Assembly (NCBI GenBank): GCA_037892935.1
Contig: JAYXKI010000015.1
Location: 62,001-126,000, forward strand
Direction of reading: 5' to 3'
DNA length: 64,000 bases
Source of the DNA: Phlebopus portentosus
Taxonomy: Eukaryota > Basidiomycota > Agaricomycetes > Boletales > Boletinellaceae
The notes under the pieces were generated by a model. The model saw nothing but the letters and a program-made list of their open reading frames with translations. It made no database searches and was not told the origin of the DNA. The position numbers and the translations under genes are program-made. Position 1 is the first letter of the stretch; each line of letters opens with the position of its first letter. Below, in pieces: positions 1 to 11,485 of this stretch.

Positions 1-757
1 GGCGTATCTGCAGTGCTCGCATCGCATCCATGACAAGGCGGATCAGGGTTCTGAGCATCGCGCTTAGCTTCTTCATCATCCTTCTGCTTTTGCTTCTCAT
101 CAGCTCGCCTCTGCTTCAAGTCCTTCATCTCTTCATGAGCATCTTTCTCATGTTCCTGATGGTCTGCTTCTTGCTGCTCATGTTCAATCTCGTTTCGCAT
201 TATCGCATCCTGTGAATATCGCAGTATTTAGACACCAGTGACTGCAAGGAACGGGAGGTCCGTACGTCGCCTCCATATTCAGTGTATAAGGTATTTATAC
301 GTGGTTTTAGGCATGCACCAGATAATGATGTTCGACGTTCAATGCGATTGGTGATCGATGCTTCAAAAGTATCCATTTTGACATATGGTGTCCTCAAATG
401 TAACAGGCTGGGACGGATGGATAGAGAATCGCTCCGTATTGACTGAACGTAAAGTAGCTGTCAATTGAAAAGAATCTCCTTGAGAAGCGACTCGGACCCA
501 TACACTTGACAATGTTGCTAAAAGATACTTGTCCAGGATGTTTGTCCTATCATTTTCGTTCACTGGAGGGAAGGAGGATGTGTAAGCACCACTGAACTTA
601 AGAGAAGCATGCAGAGAAAACCTTTCGATGTACAACCGGATCCATTGTCACCCTCAGTAAGAGCCGCTTCAGCAACAATCGACAGCAGAGAATCTATAGG
701 TGCATCACAAGTTTCTGCGGTCTGCGACGGCACGGAGAAAAAGAGGGGTTGAGCCAT
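1..757 (-). CDS. Probable multi-exon gene of unknown function, 3' end outside window
   Basis: Three minus-strand open segments read like exons of one gene. An ATG at 757 opens a segment beginning MAQPLFFSV. A 71-nt GT...AG intron (GTACAT...CCTCCAG) would join it in frame to a segment running to about 430. A further segment (about 397-266) ends at GTACGG. After a 56-nt intron (265-210, with a CTAAA branch-like site) it joins in phase 0 to an exon at 209-1 that runs off the window. That last exon is very rich in E, K, Q, D and H and looks like a coiled coil. The link between the second and third segments is unresolved. No family recognised; one gene is an inference from phase and spacing. Confidence 0.35.
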
Positions 758-1400
758 TCCGAGAGGATCAAATCGACGCTCTGATCCTGAGACAGACGTA
801 GCGCAGGGTGGGTCATCGTTGTTGACGCAGGTTACTACCGAAATGTGATTCTTTATTTATATTATAGGCCGGGTCCGAGGTTTCAGTCATCCATTGCCTT
901 TCGTAGCGCCGCAGCAAAGGCTAAGACTGCGAAGCTCGAATTAATGACAGCACAGTCATTTAGAGCAATGTGAACAATCGAAAGATATCTAAATATGGAG
1001 ACCATGAATGCCGATAAGGACTCAGGCTGATATTGATTTCTGAGCGACTTCAAATCTAACCAAGAACATTCACCAAGACGAGCGTTGGAAGAGAAGATGA
1101 AGGCTTCAAGAATCTCGGAAAAGGCTCACGAACAAAATTCAAGAGGCCAGAACGCAAGTATCCTGAACGGCGACCGGAAAGAGGCTTGTCAGGATCGGCA
1201 TGCGGATATATCTGAACTTCCATTCCGGTAGGTGACTGTGAAGTAGTGCTGCGAGTGCTGCGTAGCAAGATGACAGAAAGGACCTATCAACCACTGCATA
1301 TTACAGCTAAATGCAAAAAACCTGAGATTTGGGATACAGTGAATTATTCATTCCATAATGATTTGGACACGTGATTACAGTCTTTTTCATACAGCTAATT
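758..1400. other. No gene seen
   Basis: Only short random open frames lie here, none with coding character or plausible splice partners. It may hold the promoter of the minus-strand gene that starts at 757. Confidence 0.4.
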
Positions 1401-1790
1401 GTGGTGACTGGCATTCCCAAAGCTCGCCGCGTGCGCGTTTTTTCTCAGGCGGAGCTTGAATTATTGCTCTTTGGTAACTCACGCCAATCTCACTGTGTCA
1501 CTTTTCATTTTACCACAATAAAAGATATCAAGGCAACTGGTCAGGTATAATAGTTGCGGATGGTCGTATATGATTATACTCTATATATTAATTTATTCTT
1601 TTCTGTTTTTTCTCTAGCCAGTAAATTAATATTGTTCGTCGAGTGCTTGATGCAACTTCATTCTCTCCTTTCCTTCGATCACGTGATAGAATATACCTAA
1701 TATCCCTTCAATATGCATATTGCAGTTATCCTCAACACAAATATCTGATTACATGCAAATAGGTCCAAAGGTTTCCCATGATAGAAGTAC
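1401..1790 (+). repeat. Dispersed repeat R, copy 1
   Basis: About 390 bp matching the reverse complement of 27345-27690 along its length. Shared blocks include the stretch around the ACTCACGCC sequence near 1480, TTTACCACAATAAAAG near 1515 and ATGCATATTGCAG near 1712. The first 120 bp also match 35815-35940. It carries no long open frame. It could be a solo LTR or another terminal repeat of a decayed transposon. This copy keeps its CpG sites, whereas copy 2 has lost most of them. Confidence 0.6.
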
Positions 1791-1952
1791 TACAGGCCCA
1801 CGCAAGGGTGCGAGAAGCAAGAATGCAATTGCAAGATGCAGAAATCAGACGTGGGAACGTAGGGTGACGGGCTGACACAGTCACGTGTCGGTCTGTTCCC
1901 CGACCTTAACGCGTTCTCTCCTCCATGAATCGCGGAAGGCCATTGTCGTGCG

Positions 1953-3064
1953 ATGCTTGGACTGTCGAAACGAGGCTTTACGATTCGGCGCATGGCAGGA
2001 TTGACGAGCATCTGGAAATCTACGATCAGCGATGTGATCGATCGTCACCGTCGAGGTGATCGAGTCTCCCAGACGTGGTCGGCTGAGAGTCCTAGACTAG
2101 AATATATAGAAACAAGGGCAAGTACTCATCGCTTTGCATTTACGTACCGCTCAGTATTTCGTCAGTTTCTTCTCAGTTCATAAGATCGACGTTGTGATCT
2201 TTATCTTGCTGAGCTCAAGGATCTGCTCTGGGACATCCAAGCGAAGAAGGCATCGATAGCCACAATCGAAATGACATTAAAACGGGCTGGTTCCCCTTTT
2301 GAAACTGGTAGGCTCAGAGAGCTCGTTTTGATCGTTGCCCGAGTTCCGATCCTTCCTTGCATCTGTGATAGATCACTAAGCAAGCATTTGAGCATAACGA
2401 GGCCAAGAGACATAAGTAAGCGACTCATGATGAGCTCGCGGTACATGGCAGAGCAACTGGTATCTGTCGATGAAAGCGCGTGTGATAGACGGACCTACTT
2501 GCGAAACAAGGCATGGGCTTTACATGACCATCAAGCCATTCGCAAACAAGTGTTCCTTAGGAGCAAACGGTTTGTCTAGTTTGGGACTTGCAGATTTCAT
2601 CTCAGCCAGCTCATCAGATATTCCTTTCTTCCAGCTATTTCATTGGACGGCATCTTACATTGCACAATTGTGGAAGGCTCTTCCAATGCAGCATTGTTTT
2701 ACGACTTCATTTCTGGACTGTTGGACCGTATGCAATCATGGCCAGGACCGAATTCCGCGATGGTCATAGACAATTGTGCAATTCACAAAGGGGGAGAAAT
2801 TCGCGAGCTTATCAAATACGTTTCCTGCCAATATCGCTCCTCTTTTCACTCTCTGATGGCCTCAGGGGAATGAGAATCGAATTCCTTCCAGCCTACTCCC
2901 CAGACTTCAATCCAATTGAGCTCGCATTCTCACAGCTTCGGAATGTCCGTTTGGAAGATGAGATAGACGAGTTTGTGGTGTTCCGGCATATATACGGGGA
3001 GATTATGTCAATTAGCTTGGCCGACTGTCGTTCCCTCTTCAGGCATTGTGGCTACATCCGATAA
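1953..3064 (+). pseudogene. Broken Tc1/mariner-type DDE transposase
   Basis: Pieces of a fungal Tc1/mariner transposase appear in order but in shifting frames. There is a helix-turn-helix start near 1953-2070. A segment from about 2190 to 2579 carries the first catalytic block, with VDESACDRRTYLRN. A frame from about 2637 has DGILHCTIVEGS and the second aspartate in VIDNCAIHK. A last frame has FLPAYSPDFNPIE with the final acidic residue. Frames change near 2185, 2580 and 2820. The last two changes could be short introns (for example GTTTCC...CCTCAG at 2819-2864), but an in-frame stop after KRFV argues for decay. Terminal inverted repeats were not located. Confidence 0.8.
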
Positions 3065-3106
3065 TAATTTGTATTGCAATGCGAAGCAGGCGCAAACAAC
3101 TAGTTT

Positions 3107-3613
3107 TTATATACAGACAAGGACTTTATAACGGAGTTGAACCCGTACTTTCATGCACATGTACGTCGACGAACTAAACCCACTTTTTGCCCTCACTAAT
3201 GTCCACTTCTCTCGGGCAGCGTAACGGATTCGGTTGATAAGTCCAACAGAGAGTTCTGTCGTTGCCTGTCCAAGGTTTTCCCAATCGTCTGATTTAAGTG
3301 CTGCAACATCGCCAAGCCTTATAATGTCATTGTGCTCGAAAAGCGAGACGAGCGACAAATAATCTACTGGGTCACGACCTCTTTCAAGATCATTGGGCAA
3401 AGATCGAAGACAGTTTGATGCGATTGGGAAGTTCCTTACCGTGCGAGGTCTCTTCAGAGGGAGGATAGTTTCGGATCGTCGGAGATCTGTTCCTGTGAGT
3501 GCAGCGGGTGTACCGGACGCAACGGGCGTTGTCGGCGGCGTAGTTCCTGGAGCATCGGAAGCTAGTTGGAACCAGCAGCTAGAAGTTCTTAACAAGGAGA
3601 TTGCAGATCTCAC
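3107..3613 (-). CDS. Unknown open frame, possibly a gene fragment
   Basis: A 168-codon frame whose C-terminal 90 codons look protein-like (a leucine-rich helical stretch with DIIRLGDVAALKSDDW and GLINRIRYAAREKW). The first 25 codons lie antisense to the coiled-coil exon of the adjacent plus-strand TPR-like fragment, so the true start is probably further in. No known domain is recognised. It may be the remnant of a minus-strand gene cut by the TPR fragment, or a chance frame. Confidence 0.3.
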   Translation of the reverse strand: MRSAISLLRTSSCWFQLASDAPGTTPPTTPVASGTPAALTGTDLRRSETILPLKRPRTVRNFPIASNCLRSLPNDLERGRDPVDYLSLVSLFEHNDIIRLGDVAALKSDDWENLGQATTELSVGLINRIRYAAREKWTLVRAKSGFSSSTYMCMKVRVQLRYKVLVCI

Positions 3614-5120
3614 AGCTCGGTAAGCATAGCTTTCTGCTCACTTCCTCATAGACCTCTAAGCAAGAATATAGTTGCAAAGACCTCACGGCTCAAAATAGCC
3701 TGCTTCACTGGCACCTGGATTCTGTCGGCCCACAGGCCTCTCATATACGTCAAACTGCGGATTCAAACATGAACGTGTCAGAGTCAGGTAATGAAGATGA
3801 TGTGAATGGTCGTGTGGCGGAGCTGCGTTCCGTGGTCGCCTATCTGCACAAGGAGAAGGAAATTGCTTTATCCAAGCAGGAGAATGCACCGTCTCAGGCA
3901 GGTTCTCGAGGAAACAAGGACGGCACCATGAAATGTATGTCCACACCGTTCTGCTTATCCTTACTATGCATTCTAACTCATTCAAGAGGAGCGCGAAGAA
4001 GTAGCGGAGGCTATCAGTAATTCAGCTGAGCATTTCGAATTGCTGGAGAGAATAAACGAGCTCAACATTCTCCATGAAAGCGTCGTCACACTTCGTGCAG
4101 AGAGTGAAGCGCAAGCTCTGAGACGGCGCTCGATTGTCCCCCCGTCAGAACTGAACCCGCTTAAAGAGAAAAAGGAGACGCACCGACCTGAGCTTGATGC
4201 AAAAAACGCTCAGATTAAACGGCTTGACGATGCGAACGGTCAATGGAAGGAACGAAATGCTCAGCCTCTTACGAAGGCAAGTTAACTGATCCGCATTATA
4301 GTATCTATACTTGACGGCTTATTGACAACGATTAGCACGATCGTACTGACTCAGACGGCGTCCAGGCTCTCAAGGACGAGATTGAAGACTTACAGATCGG
4401 TTGTCGAAGAGGATGCATATACCAAACTGGCATGTTTTGCACACTCTCGAAAAAGACGCATCGCTGACCAGTCGATCTTACAGTTTGAAGTCACGCAGGC
4501 CACACTCGCCGATTTCCGAAAGATATGCCCGTCTAATCACGCAACCGACTTGGGCAACGGAATCAACAGATCTCCAAGTTGAACGAGACTGTCTCTGAGG
4601 TGCGAAAGCAAGTCAAGGACCTGTCCGACGAAAAGGCGCCTCGCCAGTCTGGTCGCAGTGGTAGTATCATCGGATTCAAATGCCGGGATGGGGTCGTTGA
4701 AGACTCAACTGGCGGTTGCAGTCCCAGCCAGGAGAGAGAGAGCTCGGCGAAGTTACTAACCGATGAGATGAGCAAAGCGAAGAAGGTTGCAGCTGACCAT
4801 GAGGCTCCTTTGGTGAGTGTGCTGAGTTTCGACTGCTAGCAATATTCCCTAAAATTTTGTCGAGTCAGCTCTCCGCGGGGAGAGGGACAGCTTGCTCGCA
4901 GAGAAAAAGCTTCTGGACAAAGTGGCGTTGTTCCAGTGGTTGAAGGTACCGATGTCGCCCAAGTTCGACAGCTTGAAGCTGAGAAGGCGAAGCTTTCAAG
5001 GGCCCGAGACGACGCTCTCGCAGGTGCGAGGGACGCGGAAGAGCGTGTACTCTCAACAGAGCGACCGAACGTGGTACGGTGGAGTCTGCGACGGCCTTCC
5101 TTCTTTTCCGATTCCCATTA
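3540..5120 (+). pseudogene. TPR/Mlp1-like nuclear-basket coiled-coil gene, fragment A (C-terminal half)
   Basis: Exons of a long coiled-coil protein resemble fungal Mlp1/TPR, which forms filaments of the nuclear pore basket. In order: a segment with WNQQLEVLNKEIADL (3564-3620); a typical 5' splice site; KDLTAQNSLLHWHLDS; the TPR hallmark RSVVAYLHKEKEIA near 3830; LLERINELNILHES near 4040-4090; NAQIKRLDDANGQWKERNAQ near 4205; then QALKDEIEDL near 4365. Beyond that are further charged coiled-coil pieces to about 5100. Frames break repeatedly and there is no start or C-terminus. Intron-like gaps remain, so this is a DNA-level copy. The TPR assignment rests on remembered family pattern. Confidence 0.6.
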
Positions 5121-5389
5121 GCCTCCACCGTTGCCAACGTCGCTTGTCGCTCGTCGCCCGTCGCCCATTGCTCCTTACTTCTAACGTCTGCCTTCGTGCG
5201 GATGATGCGCATCTGCTTGCTCAACACCGCCTCCCTCGGCTTCCTTTACAATCGGATCTTTATTTCAAGATATTGGTGCGGACGCATTGTCCAAATTCTT
5301 CCCTGCCCTCAACCATGTTAGTTGTGCAGCACTTCATTGAACGTGTCTCCGGATAGCTTGTTCAGTTCTAATATAATCATTTCAACGAT

Positions 5390-7420
5390 CAGCAGCATGC
5401 AGGAGAAGTTCACCGAGGTTTACTCTGAATACGTTAGGATGCAATGCGAATTGGTCAAGAAATGGTATTCGTACTCTTGCTGGAGTTATTGCTGCATTTG
5501 AAGAAGAAGTATGTTGACTCCCTTTTTACATTGATCACTGGCATTAATTTCAATTTGGGTCCCAGTTATTGGGAAGCAAGAGATCGAGCGACCTACAGCA
5601 AGTCCAGTTTGCGACTCAGGTCTCTCGAGCACTCACAAACAGCGGCGTTTCTCTGGTAAAGCTTCAAAACGCGAAGAATGACGAAGAGAACCTGAAGCGA
5701 GAGAACGTTCTATAGAGCTGGCAGCTTGACGATACTCGCAAATCAAAGGTCTCCTCAAGGAACTGGATCGATTACAGGACGCGCCGCTGCCTTCAGATGA
5801 AGGTTTACAGATTAGTTGACAGTAAACGAACATGGCTCTATTGGGTTAGGTCCGCGAGATTTCGGCAAGAATGGAAAATTCTGAACAGAAGTACAAGGCA
5901 CGAATGGAGGACGATCAGAATAGGTTATCCGCGAGGTGCACGAAACAATCACAGCGTTCTGAAGATGTCTTCTACGTTACTATCCATCATGGCACGCGGA
6001 GTATTCGTCGAAGGCCCGATAACCTCTCATGAAGGCCGATATAAGTCGAACGCACTCACTTACGAGAACGGGCCGATGAGCTTGTCAAGTAGGCACAAAT
6101 GAATCGAGAAAGATTACCGTTTATGAGCGAGGTACGTCCTCGAACACTATCACGACTGGTGCCATATCACAATCAACTGACGAAGACGGCTCGGAGCAGG
6201 ACTTCAAGGCTGAACTTGCCGAGCCTCGGTGAGCTTGACCGTATTTATTAGTGTTCGCTGATCACTGTCTTCCACGGTATGACGCAGAGCTGCACCCAAG
6301 TCTGCCGGAGGTGATCTCGCCATGTGCAGCAATTCCAGGAAATTAGTCAAGCCAGTGAAACTGCTTTTCAAGCACTGCCCGCCGCGCATGACGGGTATAG
6401 GGTATCGGTCGAGGCCCAGATCACTAAAGTTGAGGTACGGGAAGCTCATTTGCCCTCTGCATCATATATGTATATTCATTATTTCTAAGGTGAACGGAAG
6501 GGGCTTGAGGAGAAAAATGTCTTCTCTGCAGGATGATATCGCTCGACTTGCCGAGAAGAGCGGTGAGCTTCAATGGCCGCTCGAAGAGTATGTGATCATG
6601 CACTCAGGACAAGAAGATGCTGGAAGACATTTGTTGGTATCGCCAATGCCGAGAGGAGCTCTCTCAGTGATCGGGCGTCTCCTGAGAACAAGGTGCCGGA
6701 ACAGACGGAACGGGCCAAGGCAGGTCTTCCTAAGATTTCAGGGGTAGGGCTGGACTTACCCACTATATAAGACTGCCGAAGAGGAGTATTCTCGCAAAAC
6801 CGTCGCTCATACCGGGTCGCTCAAGGTCGTGGACTGTCTCAAGGAGCTCAGAAAGGTGTGGGTCTCGTTACATGAGAAGATGATCCAGGCTGCGACTGCT
6901 CAGGCCAAGTCGACTGCATCGGAAAATAATTGGAACCAGCAGCGAGAAGTCTTCTACAAGGAGATCGTGGATCTCAGAGCTCGGTAAGCACTGTCGTTCT
7001 ACGCTCCTCCTCGTACCTTCCTTGAGCAAGAGTCATGTTGCAAGGACCTCGCGGCACATAATGGCCCACCTCACCAGCGCCCGGAGTCCGTCAGCTCACA
7101 GGCCTCTCGCGTACGTCAAGCAGCGGATTCAAAGCGAACGTGTCGGCGTCGGGTGGCCCTATGACGGAGATGCGGTGTGTGCTGTCCTACCTACGCAAGG
7201 AGAAGGACATTGTTGACTTCAAGTAGAACTCTCCGGAAAGGGGAATACACGACAAAGGCCCATAGATTGATAATCTCGACGAGTCTCTTGAGGAAGAACG
7301 GCACTCTTAGATGTACGCCAGTAACGTTTTGCTTATCCTTATCATAAATTTATTCTGCCTTATTCTTCAACGCAAATCATAAGAAGAAAAGGCCACGAAA
7401 TTCCTAAAATTCCCCATTGA
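5390..7420 (+). pseudogene. TPR/Mlp1-like gene, fragment B (N-terminal and middle part)
   Basis: A second decayed TPR-like piece follows fragment A in the same direction but holds an earlier part of the protein. It has QEKFTEVYSEYVRMQ (about 5400), GLLKELDRLQDAPLPSDE (about 5750), VREISARMENSEQKYKARM (about 5850), then near 6780-6960 EEYSR...LKVVDGLKEL...NNWNQQREVFYKEIVDL. The last 450 bp (6925-7380) are homologous to the start of fragment A (3560-3985), including the splice-site region and the RKEKDIVD motif. Stops and frameshifts are frequent. Tandem copies A and B thus overlap only in the middle of the protein. Confidence 0.6.
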
Positions 7421-8649
7421 TTCTTCAGAATATTAAAAGCCAACAGACATTAATGCATAGCAGAAGCGCGTGTGTGAGTAGGTTGAGGCACGCGCCGATC
7501 ACCTTTCAAAAACGGAACATTTCGATCGAGAATTGGTAGTTGTGCATTGCTATTGCATAAATCAAGGCGCATCAAATGTGGTAGAAGGATTTAGGACTAT
7601 GTAGTACTTCTATTCGAGATAAGAATAGGCAAGATTAATCTCTGGAGTCACGTGCAGCAATAAGGAAAGGTGGTTAAAAGCACAGAAAATCGATACAAGC
7701 TAGGTCTTCAGTAATATTTGATACTAAGCAATTGTCATGTCTATAGCATGTCCGTATACAGAATCACATCGCCTGAAAGCTTTTGTGTCAGAATCGGACG
7801 GCAAATCCAGGAAAAAATATCACCTTTAAAGCATCCCTTCATACCATCTCCGTGCTTTCTTGACGCCGAGCAGAAGATCTGTCGAAGATCGTGAAAAACC
7901 AGGCCATTGTATGGCCAATGGCTTCAAAGAACATGCTGCAGAAACGGCCGTAGCCGTAGAAGCTGGCTTCGTCATCCATCTGAGAGATAACAGGCGCGAG
8001 TAGTTGTCAATACGACGTAGAGACGTAGAAAAATGCAAAGGACTCGTGTACGGACTGGATAATGCTAAGCAGTACTAAGTCTCGTGTCAGGTGCAGCTAT
8101 CGAAAAGATGCATGTATCTCACCTTGGAGTTGTCGGTCCGGAAATGTGAAGCAAATTTAGGATGATTGACGGTATAATGAGGATGCAAAGAACGATAGTA
8201 GGGTGCAGTAGATCAAGCAAGCTCAACGTAGAAATGAATGAAGTCTATTAGAAAACCTCGTTCAGCTCGCAACGTCGATCAGAACATATATGGTCACTTG
8301 CCGAGCAACATATATCACGTCGATCGACCAGTTAGATGTAAACATTCGAGCCCATCTAACTCCCGGTTCCGAGAGACTTGGCGTCAGTCACGTGACCTAG
8401 TTCTTTCCACCTTCACTCACATTCACGATCGGTGTTCAAGAAGCATTTTCCATGGTTCCGTGCTTCCATCATCCCCGTTCGGCGCTCAGGGGAAGGAAAG
8501 CCGTCAATCATGCCGTCCACATGTTCGGCGAGACTGAGACCCAAAAGCAACCGTGGTTCCATCCTGAGGTTTGGCGCTTACCACGTGACCTAAACTTTCC
8601 AACTTTGTCGCCGACACTCCCATCCAGGCTAATCCATTCTATCTATACA
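7421..8649. other. No gene seen
   Basis: Short frames only. A segment around 7475-7520 resembles 48870-48920, a low-grade dispersed repeat. No domain was recognised. Confidence 0.4.
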
Positions 8650-9150
8650 TGTATATATAGTTCGCGGGTATATGTCACGTGTCCTGAACTCAGCCCCCTC
8701 CGAACTCCAGCCAGCGAATTCGTTGCAAGACCCATCCAGCAGGTCTGGACGTACTATTTGTAGATAATTCCATAAGAAAGCCGGTCCAGCCGGTCCTTTC
8801 GGCTCCTCTTCCACACTATCGCCTGCCGTATTCGCCCCCGCTCGCAGGTAGGGCAGCAAGTAATGACGAGGCAGGTGCATCTAGGATGGCAGCTGCAGCG
8901 GCAGTTACACACATCTCGACAGTATGGCGAGCCATTCCTGTCCACAGAATTCGTCTGCCATTTCCCTTTTCTGCTTTTAGCTGATCTCGAGGACTCTTGT
9001 AACTTATTCCGAGATCCTCTGCGTGACGAGTGCAACCCCTTGCTTTCAGTTCGGTAATCTGGTGCCAAAGAGGGATTCCGCATATGATGTGCAGCAACTT
9101 CTTCCTACTAGCCACGGGTTGGAATTTCCACGTTGATCATGTCTCAGCCG
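8650..9150 (-). pseudogene. Decayed 3' tail of the membrane-protein paralogue M1
   Basis: Minus-strand sequence aligns with the tail of the intact paralogue at 11486-14218: it has RTESKGLHSSR where the paralogue has QTESKGFNWPR. DNA similarity continues on both sides, but the frame shifts several times and no open frame covers the region. It is the continuation of the pseudogene at 9340-10779, separated from it by the small inverted-repeat element at 9159-9339. Confidence 0.55.
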
Positions 9151-9158
9151 TAACCTAA

Positions 9159-9339
9159 GGCTGCGTTCGGTGCTAGTCGCGGCCTTGGAGTCCACGCGGC
9201 TCTTGGCCCTGGTAACAGGCAGTCATGCAGGTAAAGATGGCAGGAAAGTGACAGCCAAGAGCTACGACTTGGCCAAAACCATCTTTTTTTGCAGGAGAGC
9301 CGCGTGACTAAGAGACTGCGGCTAGTACCGAACACAGCC
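9159..9339. mobile_element. 181-bp MITE, PIF/Harbinger (Tourist)-like
   Basis: The ends form an imperfect terminal inverted repeat. The left end is GGCTGCGTTCGGTGCTAGTC and the right end reversed is GGCTGTGTTCGGTACTAGCC. The first 24 bp differ only by four transitions, and weaker similarity continues to about 50 bp. The element is flanked by TAA on both sides (9156-9158 and 9340-9342). A TAA/TTA target duplication with a GGC-type end is typical of PIF/Harbinger MITEs. It has no coding capacity and sits inside the former 3' part of pseudogene M1. Confidence 0.75.
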
Positions 9340-10779
9340 TAAGAATACGACGGTTGTTGCATCTCCTGTTCATGGAGTCTCTGCGATCCAGAAGGCGCTG
9401 TCAGATGATGTAATCCAACTGCTTTGACAGGCTCTTTCGTAGAGTGTTGACATGCAGGTTCGCGTATCATTCCATTCGTGTCGGAAGACGATAAAGGAAG
9501 TGTTACTTCCATTCTCTCAAGCACCTCTGTTCCATCACGCTCCGCCTGTTGGCCAGTCATTGCGTCCGAGTGAAAAGCTGATGACTGAATATTTGCTTCG
9601 TCGCCTTCAAATGATTCTTGCTCCGTAGTATGGGACACCAAGCCCTGCTCCTGGCGATCATCCATGCCATTCGCGTGAGGACGCAATGGATGAGGTATTT
9701 CCTCTACCACCAGAAGATAGCGCAACCAGTCGACTCGGTATCTCACGGCAATGACTTTAGCAAGACTAGTTACAGGAACAACCAGAAGGGCCATCGCCGA
9801 GATCTGTCCTGGGCCCCAAACGAACTGTCGCATACCCACGGAATAGTTCCGTGTAATAGTTAGCTCAGTATTCATGACGAGAATCGACCAAACGATGACT
9901 ACAGCGGAAATATTCGCGATCCACTCAGATCTACTGGCTTGCCCTCCAGCGTGCGGAGCGTTCCTGCTTCTTTGTCGAATTACGAGAGGCCTGTCTGCGA
10001 GTCTCTGCTGAGCTGTATCACGCATTCCCATATTACCATCCTCTCTCCTCCTCGCTCGCCTAAACATCTGAGATGCGGACCCAAAAATTCGATTCCGGCG
10101 CTCGCAGATTCCATAGTCATACAACGTGATCGAGAGAAATGCCACCAGCTGCACGATGAGAAGGATGATCCCGACTACCTGACCCGTACGTAATACGTGG
10201 AATTCCTTGAAGAGGACCATTACTGCACTCGAGTTGCACTCCGGCAGTGAACCAAAGGATTTCGCGGAAATGAGTATTGCTAGGCAACATGATAAGAGGA
10301 GAATAGTGTGGCCGAAGAAGACGATCTCAAAAAGAGGCATTCGCCTCCCGAGATGTCAAAACCACGGGGTTGCAAGGTAGGCAGTTGTCCAGGACAGTGA
10401 CAGAAGGTACATGATTACAACCGCGTCATTCAACGTCAGATCCGGATGGCCCTTGAAGCCCAGGATAAGCGCAATTAGGGCATAAGTGATGCCGTACAGC
10501 AGGCAAGACCAGAGTGCTGAGATGATGTTTTCGAACGTCGGCCCGAACATCACTAAAAGAGCTGCCTAGGACACAGTCATAAAATGTTTAAAATCGCACT
10601 TGTTTCTTTACTGACCGTAGATGAACGTTTGCGTGTAGAACGAGATGCGCACACCGAGACCAACGATGTCGCGATTTGCCTGGGGAAGCACAGATCAGAC
10701 CAAGATCATTTATCCGGGGTGGAAGTGGATGTGCTCATACCTCTGGCGACCGACACTCTGATTCTAATAGCAAATACAT
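9340..10779 (-). pseudogene. Six-pass membrane protein paralogue M1, inactivated
   Basis: It has the exon structure of the intact paralogue: exon 1 from an ATG at 10779 (13 codons), exon 2 at 10679-10616 (GLGVRISFYTQ), exon 3 from 10561. The protein has the same hydrophobic segments (for example LNDAVVIMYLLSLSWTTAYL and GQVVGIILLIVQLVAFL). In exon 3 a TGA at 10358-10356 stands where the paralogue has TGG (tryptophan), a single G-to-A change. The frame then continues to 9340, where a stop lies at the edge of the MITE. The family is found in agaricomycetes as hypothetical membrane proteins; its function is unknown. Confidence 0.75.
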
Positions 10780-11485
10780 CTATGTTGTTTCGTTTCAAAT
10801 ACGGCGAGCTTTATGTCTTTGGAGAAATGTACAGTCCAGAACTGATAGAGAATGGTATCCAGATATCCAGTGGTTCAGTACGTTGACGAGCTTCTTTTCC
10901 GTCGTCGAGAGAAGCACGAAACTTGAAACACGTGCATTCATAAACCCTAACCCGATCCACTCTCAGATTTTCAAATTATGTAATGACGCTACCATTGCTG
11001 CCAATATCAATGTTTCAAACAAACAGCTTAAGCTGTAGTTTCGTCTCGATGCCACCTTAGCCTGCTACGTGTCTGACTTTCTTCGTAATAATCAGAGGAA
11101 TCGCGCCGGAGACCATCGTCAAAAATGGTTGGCCGTCGTGGCTTTTGGTTGTTCTCCACACCAAGCCATCCATGGTATCACCCAGACGATCGGCTCGTTT
11201 GGGCACGCTCCCGCAGGCGTCCACAACGTCTTCTATCCCGGGCCGCGCAAGTGATTCCGGATCCTCCAACTGGCTGGTCAACGACCGGTACGGAAACCTG
11301 AGTACCGGGACCGCCGTCTGGTCTTCCTCGCTTTTGTACTCCCATCAAAATTATATTTCAGCCGATCCTTAGTTATAAAGAACGGCCCGTCGCATTCCAA
11401 GCAGTGTGCTCTCCTACTCAGTATCGGTGTCTTCAGTCTCCTCTGATATTTTTACTTCAAGCGGCTAGGTCCGTGGACATACTTA
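10780..11485. other. No gene seen
   Basis: Intergenic sequence between the starts of M1 (10779) and the 3' end of M2 (11486). Short frames on both strands show no recognisable domain. Confidence 0.4.

Noticed and set aside
30..215. Hydrophobic plus-strand 61-codon frame
   Set aside because: Complement of a charged E/K/Q-rich exon on the minus strand; the reverse reading with splice sites is more plausible.
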